Source: Volvox africanus (Eukaryota > Chlorophyta > Chlorophyceae > Chlamydomonadales > Volvocaceae). Taken from it: a stretch of DNA of 64,000 nucleotides. A program made the position numbers and the translations under genes. Below, piece by piece: positions 55,114 to 64,000 of this stretch. Where the stretch lies: NCBI GenBank assembly GCA_030268105.1, contig BSDZ01000121.1:1-64000 (forward strand). The letters are read 5' to 3'. The notes under the pieces are model-generated. The model searched no databases. It was given only the letters and a program-made list of their open reading frames with translations, and was not told the DNA's origin. How positions within the stretch are numbered: position 1 is the first letter of the stretch; the number at the start of each line of letters is the position of its first letter.

Positions 55114-56314
55114 CCTAGCTAGCCAACCCGATTTTGTTGTGGCTGCTAGAGCACCGGATAGAGGTCTTGAGACTGTTGGCACGCGAGCCACTCAAGAGCC
55201 CCTTGTCCTTCAGACCCCTGCTCACTTAATTGTGCCGCATTCAGCAGTTAATACGAATATGGACAACACTGCTGGACCAAGGGTTCTGCCATTACCTCAA
55301 GCTCGAGGGCATGATGACATCCCTGAGGTGATGAGATTGTCAATTCCCGTTCCTAGGCTCAATATTTCGCTGACCGACAAGACACCAGGGCATAGCATAG
55401 CCGATGCAACTCGTGCGTACGTGCGTGACGCTAAAAAGTATCTCCAGGCTGTTCATGGTGGCGATAATGACGGTATCAGGTGTCTCTTCGTTGGTAACAC
55501 CCTCGAGGGCTCAGCAAAGGACTGGTATCGCGAATGGACCACCGCCCGGGGCGACTATACCTTTGACGAGTTGGTCGCCGCTTTGCTCGCACGGTTCGCT
55601 ACTGAGGTTCAAGCACGTGATGTGGAGGCTCGTAAGGTTTTGGCAGCCGGTAGCTACCACATGCGTCGGGGTGAAAATGTACCTGCGTACCAGTCACGCT
55701 TCGAAGCACTTGTGACCCCCATTGCTGATCTCACTGAAACCGAGCGTGTCTTTTGGTTTAAGCGAGGCCTGACGAAACTTTTGGCTAAATGGTGCGCTAC
55801 TGACTTGGCTGGGGTGCCGATCAAGTCGTATGATGCCTTGGTCACTTTTGCTAAGGGTACGGAGATACGACTCCTTGCCGGTGAGGAAGAAGTCAAGTCT
55901 GTCCCTCGTGCAAATGCCATGCAAGTGCAGGATCCGCTTGGGGAAGCTGTAGCTCTTGACCAGGAACTCGGAGCGACCCGCCCCACGCCTACTGCCGCAA
56001 CGCGACGCAGCAACTGGCAACGCCAGGCGCGCGGGGGCGCTAGCTCGGGTGTCCGCGGGTCAGGAGGAGCAGGTCCGAGCTCGGACCCAGCTAAGAGCAG
56101 GAAGCGTGGTGGTGCGCCGTCGTCGGCAGCCGCACAGCGCTCTGACCCCAATGCGAAGCGGACTCGCATGGATGACTCGTTTATGCCAAAATGGAATTGC
56201 AATCGTTCCGAATTCGAACGTCGGAAAGCGGCCAATGTTTGTCTACGGTGCGCGGAGAGTCATCCTACGAAGGATTGCCCGTTACTGCCGCCGTTTGTAC
56301 CTCAGCCGAAATAG
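55079..56314 (+). CDS. gag: A4 gag, intact 411 aa
   Basis: A Ty3/gypsy Gag with MRLSIPVPRLNISL near residue 85, capsid-like core motifs (YLQAVHGGDNDGIRCLFVGN, FWFKRGLTKLLAKWC), a basic Gly/Ser/Arg region, and one CCHC knuckle (CLRCAESHPTKDC) close to the end. The stop is TAG at 56312-56314, followed by GGG and an in-frame pol. It would form the particle shell and bind element RNA in the cytoplasm or nucleus. It is close to A2 gag, and more distant from A3. Confidence 0.88.
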   Translation: MSVKHDDTPHTSLASQPDFVVAARAPDRGLETVGTRATQEPLVLQTPAHLIVPHSAVNTNMDNTAGPRVLPLPQARGHDDIPEVMRLSIPVPRLNISLTDKTPGHSIADATRAYVRDAKKYLQAVHGGDNDGIRCLFVGNTLEGSAKDWYREWTTARGDYTFDELVAALLARFATEVQARDVEARKVLAAGSYHMRRGENVPAYQSRFEALVTPIADLTETERVFWFKRGLTKLLAKWCATDLAGVPIKSYDALVTFAKGTEIRLLAGEEEVKSVPRANAMQVQDPLGEAVALDQELGATRPTPTAATRRSNWQRQARGGASSGVRGSGGAGPSSDPAKSRKRGGAPSSAAAQRSDPNAKRTRMDDSFMPKWNCNRSEFERRKAANVCLRCAESHPTKDCPLLPPFVPQPK

Positions 56315-56353
56315 GGGCTTGCCCGGGTTCCTGTGGAGGGGGCACCGCCCGGG
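56312..56353 (+). promoter_or_regulatory. Candidate UAG readthrough site between gag and pol
   Basis: The gag TAG is followed by GGG, and pol continues in the same frame. CCCGGG occurs at 56322-56327 and again at 56348-56353, which can pair as a stem just after the stop. A1 and A3 keep the stop, frame and stem (A1 has CCTGGG, still pairing through a G-U). This resembles the stop-suppression arrangement of gammaretroviruses. Confidence 0.55.
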
Positions 56354-57231
56354 ATTTCTGAACTAACGCGTGGTCGGTGGTCATCCTTACGGCCAGCCGT
56401 GAAGGCATTGTTGCCTTGCGTACTTGGACACATCGAGCGAGTTATTGTGCGACGCATCACGCTTGACGGACGCACGGGACTTCTCTACTTCGATCCGTTG
56501 TGTAATTTGTTTACACTTCGCCGTCCCCTGTCGTCTATCGATCTGTCTAACCACGTGGTTTTGTTCATCCCCTCGTCTCTGCGTGAGATTTCGGAACAGT
56601 TGGCCGTTTATAGGAGATGTAGGCGTCAATATCCAGGCACCGCCGCATGTGTATTACTCCCCGCTTTCTGTCGGTGCAAGGCAGAGGCATCGTTAAGGGG
56701 TATGCGGCGTGTCCACCGGCTCGAGCCGGGCACCGTTTTGTTTAATGGTGTGGATCGGGAGGGTACGCTGGCTCCGTGGCCAGGCACATCCTACTCGGTT
56801 GACGTTTGGTACGAAGCTCCTGATGAGGGTGCCGTAGGTTACGGACCCGCCTAACGTTATCTGCTGGGCAGTCGCTCGCAGATAACCGTGTCCCAGTGGT
56901 TCAGATCGGTTTGAATGGCCGTACTCTGAAGGCACTTGTTGACACCGGTGCCAGCGACGACTTCATCTCTGTCGCAGAGGTGAATGCGCTGGGGTTGACC
57001 CCAGAGTCGTCTGATTGTCCACAGGTTACCCTTGCTGACGGGGGTAAGCATCCCATCGTGGGCAGGATTACCCTTAGCCTATCGATAGGCCCTTTGCATG
57101 TTGTGACCCGGCCGTACGTGCTGCAGGGCTTAGCAGAGACTGCACCGTACATAATGGGGTCTTCGACATTACGGCAGTACCGCGCGCGCATCGACATGGA
57201 GACCGCAACCCTGCATATGTGCAAGGGTACT
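56315..57231 (+). pseudogene. A4 pol start and protease, truncated
   Basis: In the gag frame, the pol N-terminal domain (GISELTRGRWSSLRPAVKAL, VLGHIERVIVRR) runs to 56854, where about 18 missing bases and a stop break it. The retropepsin ([16 protein letters not shown]) continues from 56896. The sequence stops in the protease linker where the inverted LTR starts. RT and everything beyond are absent. Confidence 0.85.
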
Positions 57232-58097
57232 TGTTGTACCTCTCGTTCGCGTTTGCTCATAAGTATCTGCACGTCTGAAGGCTTTCGACACCGATGCGTG
57301 AGCACTTGCAAGTACAACAAGGCAAGCGCGAGCAAACAGAGACAGCGGAAGACTTCAAGACAAGAAGAGATATAACTTACAGTCTTACAGATCGGTGCGG
57401 TGCAATGGACGCAATCACCGTCAGCGCCGGAAGAAAGCAATCATCACGCGGCGGTGATAGCGAAGTTTAGGCTTAGCTCGGGCTAAGTAGAGTAGCATAT
57501 AGCAATGATAATGTAGAACACACGAGTGTTCTCCTGTGTCGAATATCTTATCTTGCTTAGCCGTCTGTTATACTCGTATAGCCGTCTGTTATAACGTCCT
57601 TGCATCTGTTATACTCGTAGCATCCCGATGCCGTACGATTCACACTAGGAGGCCGATCCTAAGTGTGACAACCCTACTGCGTATAGGCGATGTCCATGTA
57701 TAACAACGTATAAGCCTTTCCGGCATTCGCATGATGCAAGGGTCCGAATAACGATATTCGGTTGCAAGGCATGCATCGCGACGAGTGCGGCGCTCTCAAC
57801 GTGTGCTGTAATGAAGTAATATTATATCAAATAATATTACTTATCGTTTCGTAGCACGAGCATAATGCGCACTTCAATGATTCGGTAATCCATGCATGCT
57901 AGGCGGATTTGCCATGATGCGATGTCGCGATGGATAATGATAACATGCCAAATGCATATATAAATGTATGCGAATACATCTATATCATGCAGGTTCATTC
58001 ATATGCAATAGTCATTCATGCGTTCATCAAGATAACACTTCGCCTCGTAGGGTCGCATCGACCTACGCATCGGCGGGAAACGAACCGTAGCACAACA
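57232..58097 (-). repeat. Family A LTR, inverted relative to A4
   Basis: 866 bp, TGTTGTACC to GTAGCACAACA on the plus strand. A small internal duplication (GCCGTCTGTTATA... twice near 57560-57610) makes it longer than its relatives. No matching target duplication surrounds it. Confidence 0.9.
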
Positions 58098-58553
58098 TCC
58101 CGTACATGGATGGATAATGAGCTTCCTGTGCGTATGCATGTAATTTACTATGCAGGTCTATTATTCGTTATTGGGCAATTTACTAAGTGTAAATTACGCA
58201 GACATGCATGTTCCACATTATTATTTAGTACTTCACATGCATGAGTGCTGCCTGTCGCACTCCATACAATGAAGTCCTTTCTCTTGTCAGATTACAGTTC
58301 TTTAAGAAAAACAGTCTCATCCTGCTACGTTACTGTATATTGAACATGCTCATACCACTCCCTTTATTAGGCTTTTTCTGTGGCATCACTTTCGGTTTTG
58401 CTGGTGCCTCTTACGCTGCTCTTTATGCCCCTGTTTTAGATGATGTATATGTAACAGAATTTTTAGTGTGGATACTCATGGGTTCTTCTGTCTTTGTTCT
58501 CATGACAGTGTTGGGCATTGCGATAGGGCAGTACCGCTCAACGGTGTCATTTA
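58098..58553 (+). other. AT-rich segment with an orphan membrane-protein frame
   Basis: A plus-strand frame starts at ATG 58241 (MSAACRTPYNEVLSL) and has two or three hydrophobic spans (ILNMLIPLPLLGFFCGITFG, LVWILMGSSVFVLMTVLGIA). It runs into the B LTR at 58554, so the original C-terminus is lost. No family is recognised. Base composition is more AT-rich than the neighbouring repeats. Confidence 0.4.
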
Positions 58554-59350
58554 TGTTGTATGCCAGTTCGATTACCGTTTATGTCGAAGTAGGCTGCAAT
58601 CTATCCGAGCACTATTGAACATGATGTAAGCATATTAGCATGATATTTTCGAATATATCTAGCTAATGAAGCACGCTGCATTATCACTCGCGACATCACG
58701 CTGTTGGTCAACATGTTTGACTTGAGGCTGATATCAATGCACGAATCCACCATTGGCATAGTATACCACGTAATAATGTTTCAAATATTATTACCTCATC
58801 CGTATCATAAACCATACGCGTATGCGGGAATGCGACGATCGCAATGGTTGGGTCGGCAACCGAATATCGATATTCAGACCTTTGCATATTGCATACGTTG
58901 CATCCACTAATATCACGGATTACACGAACAGTGCCATGATAGTACTCACACTTGAGATCGGAATCCAGTGAGACTTGTACTGCACATCGGTATCGTGAAT
59001 GTGATAGGTGCGAGGACAGCCGCCTAGAGACTGAAGTCGGCACGATGCTACTTTGGATTGTGTACCCACGGGTTCAACTCAATCTAACTCTCATACATAC
59101 GTATTATTCGGCCTGAGCTATTCCAGCATACCATATCCAGCCGGATGATGAACGCTGCCTGCGGGGTCTGACGGCAGACTTCTATTCTGCAATCAAAGAT
59201 CATTCTAAGTTGAATCTTTCCTTGATGATAAGTCTTCCACTGTCACATTACTCGCATTGAATCGCCTTGCTGTTCGTAAGCACAATGCACGTGTAGCCAA
59301 CACTCAGACGTGCAGGTTCAGTGCATGGTTGAAGAAGGAAGGATACAACA
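58554..59350 (+). repeat. Family B LTR (diverged copy)
   Basis: 797 bp, TGTTGTATGCC to GGAAGGATACAACA, followed by the AATTTGGTAGTGAGA primer-site word. It is a 5' LTR by position. Confidence 0.88.
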
Positions 59351-59589
59351 AATTTGGTAGTGAGATGTTTCGACTCACGGCTGTTAAGTTCTCGCACGAA
59401 CGAGTGGCGGCGAAAGGCATCACAAGACAACCCCACTGGAAAGTCTGTGATGCACAATCTTATTTCCAAATCACTGGTGTCGTGTTTATCCTTCAACACT
59501 AATCATATATTTGCTATCAGGATCCTCGGCAAGTTTATACCTGCACCGATTCGTGGCTTGGAAAATTAACCGAAAGAAAAAACAAGCGG
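59351..59589 (+). other. Family B leader remnant
   Basis: Primer site and leader resembling the start of 60827-61000 (cgactcacggctgt, then tctcgcacgaacgagtggcggcg). No gag frame follows. Confidence 0.6.
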
Positions 59590-60015
59590 TTCAGGCCTCA
59601 GGGGCAAGGAGCTCGCGCGTGTGTGTATGTGGATGCGGGTTTGACTTATAGGGGCGGAGAGACATGCAGCAGCTGAAAAATCTCCATATGCTGAAACCTC
59701 TCCCGCCCCCACCCCACCACACCTTCTTGCCCCCGAAAATATCACGCTCTTCCCCAGCTGTTATTCTGTCTCTTACACTGTCCACATATAGACAGGCACG
59801 GGGTGTCGTAACCCGCCATCAACTCGCCGCACATTAAGTACCTGTACAGCAGCAACTTATTTCCGCATGCCAAAGATATGAACTGGTCCATGTACACGAA
59901 GCGAGCCGTGCGAACCTCGTGGTGCAGCAGCGGATTGGCAGCGGCACGGCTGCCAGTGGCGGGGCCGCCCGCCGGCAGTGGCGGCGGCGGCGGTGTGGTG
60001 GGTGCGCCGGCAGGG
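59590..60015 (-). pseudogene. Captured host-gene segment with a probable exon
   Basis: Between B leader and B LTR, the minus strand encodes a Pro-rich start (TPPPPPLPAGGPA), then RTARFVYMDQFISLACGNKL and LLYRYLMCGELMAGYD. A donor-like GTAAGA follows near 59772. It is GC-rich and unlike the element sequences. The aromatic/Gly pattern looks like a conserved cytoplasmic protein exon, but I cannot name the family. Capture by an element and insertion of LTRs into a gene are both possible. Confidence 0.5.
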
Positions 60016-60826
60016 TGTTGTACGCTGGTTCGATCATCGTTCATACCAAAGTAGACCGCAATACATTCGAGCATTATGAAGCATGACATAATCATATTAG
60101 CATGATATATTCGAGTATATCTAGCTAATCAGGCACGTCGCATTATCATCTACGACATCGCGCTGTCGGTCAACATGTTTGACTCGAGGCTGATATTAAT
60201 GCGAGATCTATCCGTTGGCATAATATTCCACGTAATAATACTTTAAATATTATTACCTCATCTGTGTCATAAACCATACGCGTATGCAAGAACGCGACGA
60301 TCGTGATGGTTGGGTCGGCAACCGAATATCGATATTTGGACCGCATATTGCATGCGTTGCATCCATTAATATCACGGATTACGCGATATTCAGAATAGTG
60401 CTACGAAGGTACTCACACTTGAGATCGGAATCCAGTGAGACCTGTACTGCACATCGGTATCACGGCGTGATAGATGCGAGGACGGCCGCCTAGAGACCGA
60501 AGTCGGCTCGATGCTACTTTGGACCAAGTACTTGCATACTTAATGCTATCTAATTCACATACATACGTTTTACTCATTTATATTCGGCCTGAGCTATTCT
60601 AGCATATCATCTTCAGCCGGATGATGAACATTGCCCGCGGGGTCTGACGGCCGACTACCAATCTGTAACCAAAGACTATTGTAAGTTGGATCTTTCCTTG
60701 TTGTTGAGTCTTTCGCTCTCACTTTACTCGCATTGAATCACCTTACTGTTCGTAAGCACGGTACGCACTTAGCTAACATCCAGACGTGCAGATTCAGTGC
60801 ATGATCGAGGAAGGAAGGATACAACA
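60016..60826 (+). repeat. Family B LTR
   Basis: 811 bp, TGTTGTACGCTGG to GGAAGGATACAACA, followed by the primer site TTTGGTAGCGAGACGG. Hairpin arms GTAATAATA/TATTATTAC lie at 60232-60240 and 60248-60256. Confidence 0.9.
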
Positions 60827-61299
60827 AATTTGGTAGCGAGACGGTTCGACTCACGGCTGTCTCATCATTACTATTGGAGAGTAGATTCTCGTGCGAGCGA
60901 GCGGCGGCGAGGAGTATCACGGGATAACCTCGTCAGAAAACCGGTATTGTAATATTCTCTTTCCAAACTATTGATATAATATTTGTCCTTTCATACCAAT
61001 CATATCTACGCTACCAGTGAAGTCTTAAATCCACAGAAGGGATTCCATCGCCATCATACTCGGAATTGTTTATCTGATAAGTTGAACATCTGGCAGAATC
61101 AGCTACTAAGACTACATCAATTTGAAGGTTACAACGCGTTGGTGGGTTACATTACCATTCTCGTCGGAATTTACTCGTGCGTGAACGGTACGCGGAAGAA
61201 ATTTCTAAGGTATAGAAACCATCTCTCTCTACCCTTGCAAGATACTAATTAGCATATATGTCGGATAACCAGTATCAACGGACTACAGGGGGAGTGAAC
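60827..61299 (+). other. Family B leader and unassigned sequence
   Basis: The first ~100 bases are B leader. The rest has no gag and only an 89-codon frame (60983-61252) without a motif. It ends at a short family A LTR piece. Confidence 0.5.
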
Positions 61300-61356
61300 T
61301 GTTGTACCTCTCCTTCGTGTTTGCTCATAAACATCTTCGCGTCTGAAGGCTTTCGA
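61300..61356 (-). repeat. 57-bp family A LTR stub
   Basis: Starts TGTTGTACCTCTCCTTCG and stops at ggctttcga, where a B LTR begins. Confidence 0.8.
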
Positions 61357-62171
61357 TGTTGTATGCGGGTTCGATCCCCACTTGCACCGAAGTAGACTGC
61401 ATTATATTCGAGCATTACGAAGCATGATATAATCATATTAGCATGATATATTCGAGTATATCTAGCTAATCAGGCATATCACATTCTCATCTACGACATC
61501 GCGCTGTCGGTCAACATGTTTGACTCGATGCTGATAATTAATGCGCGATCTATCCGTTGGTATAATATTCCGCGTTATAATGCTTTGAATATTATTACCT
61601 CATCTGTGTCATAAACCATACGCGTATGCAAGAATGCAACGCTAGCGATGGTTGGGTCGGCAACCGAATATCGATATTCGGACCTTCGCATATTGCATGC
61701 GTTGCATTCATTAATATCACGGATTACGTGGTATTTAAAATAGTGCTATGAAGGTACTCACACTTGAGATCGAAATCCAGTGAGACCTGTACTGCACATT
61801 GGTATCGCGACGTGATAGGTGCGAGGACGGCTGCCTAGAGACCGAAGTCGGCTTGACACTAATTTGGGTCAAGTACTCGTGTACTTAACTCGGTCTGATT
61901 CTGATATATACGTTTTACTCATTTATTATCGGCCTGAGCTATTCCAGCATAGCATTCCCAGCCGGATGATGAACGCTGCCCGCGGGGTCTGACGGCAGAC
62001 TCCTAATTTGCAGCTGAAGATCATTGTAAGTTGAATCTTTCCTTATTGATAAGCCTTCCGCTGTCACGTTGCTTGCACTGAAGTGTCTTACTGTTCGTAA
62101 GCACCATGCACGTGTAGCTAATACTCAGACGTGCAGATTCAGTGCATGGTTGAAGAAGGAAGGATACAACA
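61357..62171 (+). repeat. Family B LTR
   Basis: 815 bp, TGTTGTATGCGGG to GGAAGGATACAACA, followed by TTTGGTATCGAGACAGGTTCG, a primer site nearly like that of family A. Confidence 0.9.
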
Positions 62172-62644
62172 AATTTGGTATCGAGACAGGTTCGTTGCCT
62201 GACTGCCTAATGATGCTTGATCGGAAGTAAGTTCTTTCTAGGACGACTGTTGACGATGGGCGACGTAGCCCACTAGACATTATCGCCGAAGAACTTGTCC
62301 ACGCTATATCAGATACTGTTGCTTCCAAATTGTGATTGCTTTTATACCTTTGTAGTTTACTGCAATTGTGGTGTGAGCCTTCGCTCTGAGTTGCAGGTGA
62401 AACTTGTGGTCTGGCACCGCTCGCGATAGCTTCTGGTTACAACTTGCGTTCTAATCAGCTGGAGGCTTTGATTGCACGGACTACAGGGGCCATATCTACT
62501 CGAAGCCTGCAAGAGTATTGTCGGTGTGCTGACCAAATTGTTTGTACTCTTGTGCTAGATTCGTGTGAATCGCTTGCACACTTGCTTTAGAATTATGTGC
62601 ATCGTTTATTGTCACGCAATTTGAATATATTGGTCAGTGTTCCA
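62172..62644 (+). pseudogene. Family B leader ORFs
   Basis: At about 62230-62335 a frame without ATG (AGG in its place) reads DDGRRSPLDIIAEELVHAIS and ends ASKL. At about 62440-62590 a second frame reads YNLRSNQLEALIARTTG and then broken Leu-rich peptides. Both match the family A leader ORFs. Gag itself is missing, because sequence switches to inverted family A pol at 62645. Confidence 0.65.
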
Positions 62645-64000
62645 CCGGTGGCCGACACAATGTGGCCCAAATATTCCACCTGAGGCTGCGCCCAAAAGCA
62701 TTTGGCGCGTTTAGCAAACAATTGCTCCCGCCTCATAACGTCGAGCACGAGCCGAAGATGCTCCAAATGCTCCTCGCGCGTCTTAGAATAAACCAAGATG
62801 TCATCCAGGTAGCAAACAACGAACCTGTCGATAAACGGCCTAAACATTCGGTCCATAACCGCCTGAAACGTTGCAGGGGCATTAGTCAAACCAAACGATA
62901 GGACCGTATACTCAAAGTGACCGAAGGGCGTCCGAAAAGCGGTTTTCGGAATATCAGAGGCAGCGATGCGGATCTGATTATAGCCCTGTTGCAAGTCAAT
63001 CGAGGAAAAATAAGCCGATCCCTTCAGCTTATCCAACAGGTCGTCAACGCGTGGCAAAGGGTAGCGATTTTTCACCGTACTCGCATTCAACCCCCGGTAA
63101 TCGATGCACATGCGCAAGGTCCCATCCTTCTTACCGACAAACAAAATCGGTGCAGAATACAGGGATGTGCTGGGGCGTATCATACCCTTCGCGAGCAAAT
63201 CCGTCACCTGGCGCTTTACCTCGTCCAGCTCCAATGGACTCAACCTGTACATTGGCCGGGCCGTAGGCTGTGCTCCAGGCATGAGAGGGATTGTGTGATC
63301 AACAGGACGCATAGGTGGTAGGCCAGGGATATCTTTAAAGACGTCCTCATACTGCGACAGTAGGGCCTCAACCTCAGGATCCACAGAAATCTGCGCGGTG
63401 GTGGCACAACAGCCCACCCGCGGCCTCAAAAGCAGTCCGTGGGCACCCTTCCGTAACAAACGGACAGCTTCCTTACGCCCGACTAGCTCTGGTTCGATTT
63501 GCGCTGCCATTGCGGTCACAGCGAAATTAACCATAGGCACCGCCTCAGCTTCGCCCTCCTTTGGTGTGACATGTTCGAACGACAGGAAAGGTACCTTAAT
63601 CGACAGAGTACCCTTGTACATATGCAGGGTTGCGGTCTCCATGTCGATGCGCGTGCGGTACTGTCATAATGTCGAGGACCCCATTATGTACGGTGCAGTC
63701 TCTGCTAAGCCCTGCAGCACGTACGGCCGGGCCACAACACGCAAAGGGCCTATCGATAGGCTAAGGGTAATCCTGCCCACGATGGGATGCTTACCCCCGT
63801 CAGCAAGGGTAACCTGTGGACAATCAGACGACTCTGGGGTCAACCCCAGCGCATTCACCTCTGCGACAGAGATGAAGTCGTCGCTGGCACCGGTGTCAAC
63901 AAGTGCCTTCAGAGTACGGCCATTCAAACCGATCTGAACCACTGGGACATGGTTATCTGCGAGCGACTGCCCAGCAGATAACGTTAGGTGGGTCCGTAAC
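62645..64000 (-). pseudogene. A5 pol fragment: protease and RT
   Basis: The minus strand has the protease (63942-63664, [16 protein letters not shown]), then a TGA near the RQYR codons. An open frame from 63642 to 62593 follows with [23 protein letters not shown] and the YLDD box. It is almost identical to A2 at 25372-26720, a recent common origin. It is truncated at 62645 within the RT connection region and runs off the right edge of the window. Confidence 0.88.

Larger units (their letters stand above)
53787..57231 (+). mobile_element. A4: 5' half of a family A element
   Basis: The plus strand carries 5' LTR, primer site, leader ORFs, intact gag and pol start to protease. It is cut at 57231 by an oppositely oriented family A LTR. 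No 3' LTR in the same orientation was found in the window. Confidence 0.88.

Noticed and set aside
53782..58102. Target-site duplication around A4 plus the inverted LTR
   Set aside because: The flanks TAATG and TCCCG do not match, so the pair is not one insertion.

Overview
This window looks like a repeat-choked nuclear segment of a photosynthetic eukaryote, most likely a green alga. Three things suggest this. One intron-rich host gene encodes Ser-Pro-rich linkers of the extracellular-matrix type joined to PAN/Apple domains. Two short telomere-like tracts read CCCTAAAA/CCCTAAA. The chromovirus-type Ty3/gypsy elements use a primer-binding site resembling the 3' end of initiator tRNA-Met. No bacterial or organellar gene organisation, rRNA or tRNA was seen. 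The species cannot be named from sequence alone.

Layout. Positions 1-21.3 kb and 51.9-64 kb, plus 22.9-33.1 kb, are nested chromoviral LTR retrotransposons in both orientations. I sort them by LTR. Family A has LTRs of about 805-866 bp, starting TGTTGTGCTACGG and ending GAGAGGTACAACA. Family B has LTRs of about 800-815 bp, starting TGTTGTACGC and ending GGAAGGATACAACA. A1 (298-7755, +) is a complete element with both LTRs and a GTGT target duplication, but it is riddled with single-base indels. It sits in an older minus-strand B element (B1), which abuts further broken B-type elements (B2, C1, B3). A2 and A3 (minus) form a nested compound insertion at 22892-33084 with target duplication TATTG. 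A4 (53787-57231, +) and A5 (62645 to the window end, minus) are partial copies. Intact gag genes remain in A3 and A4; the longest pol is in A2.

The A2/A3 compound splits a different, unusual element read on the minus strand. Its 5' part (35.4-33.1 kb) encodes a secreted or membrane Cys-containing protein, a multi-pass membrane region and a membrane-anchored Josephin-like cysteine protease. Its 3' part (22.9-21.3 kb) encodes a Pro/His-rich region followed by a LINE-type AP-endonuclease domain. No reverse transcriptase of this element lies in the window, because it is cut off at 21294. A 350-bp fragment of a second copy lies at 53.36-53.71 kb. This is the best candidate for a new system.

From 35.66 to 47.96 kb lies the only convincing host gene, on the minus strand. 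It contains a nearly perfect tandem array, about 3.85 copies of a 2,891-bp unit. Each unit carries three exons that keep frame and encode a Pro/Ser linker plus two PAN domains. The gene ends in a Cys-rich C-terminal exon, and its 5' end was not found. From 48.0 to 51.9 kb I see no supportable gene. A cluster of CTAACGCA-like motifs and palindromes lies at 52.68-53.1 kb.

Shared logic of the gypsy elements: LTR, tRNA-type primer site, two small conserved leader ORFs that may be spliced onto Gag, gag with a zinc knuckle, an in-frame UAG before pol that looks like a readthrough stop, then protease, RT, RNase H, integrase and chromodomain, a purine tract, and the 3' LTR. In A1 both parts are read from one strand. 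The other copies keep only sections of this order.
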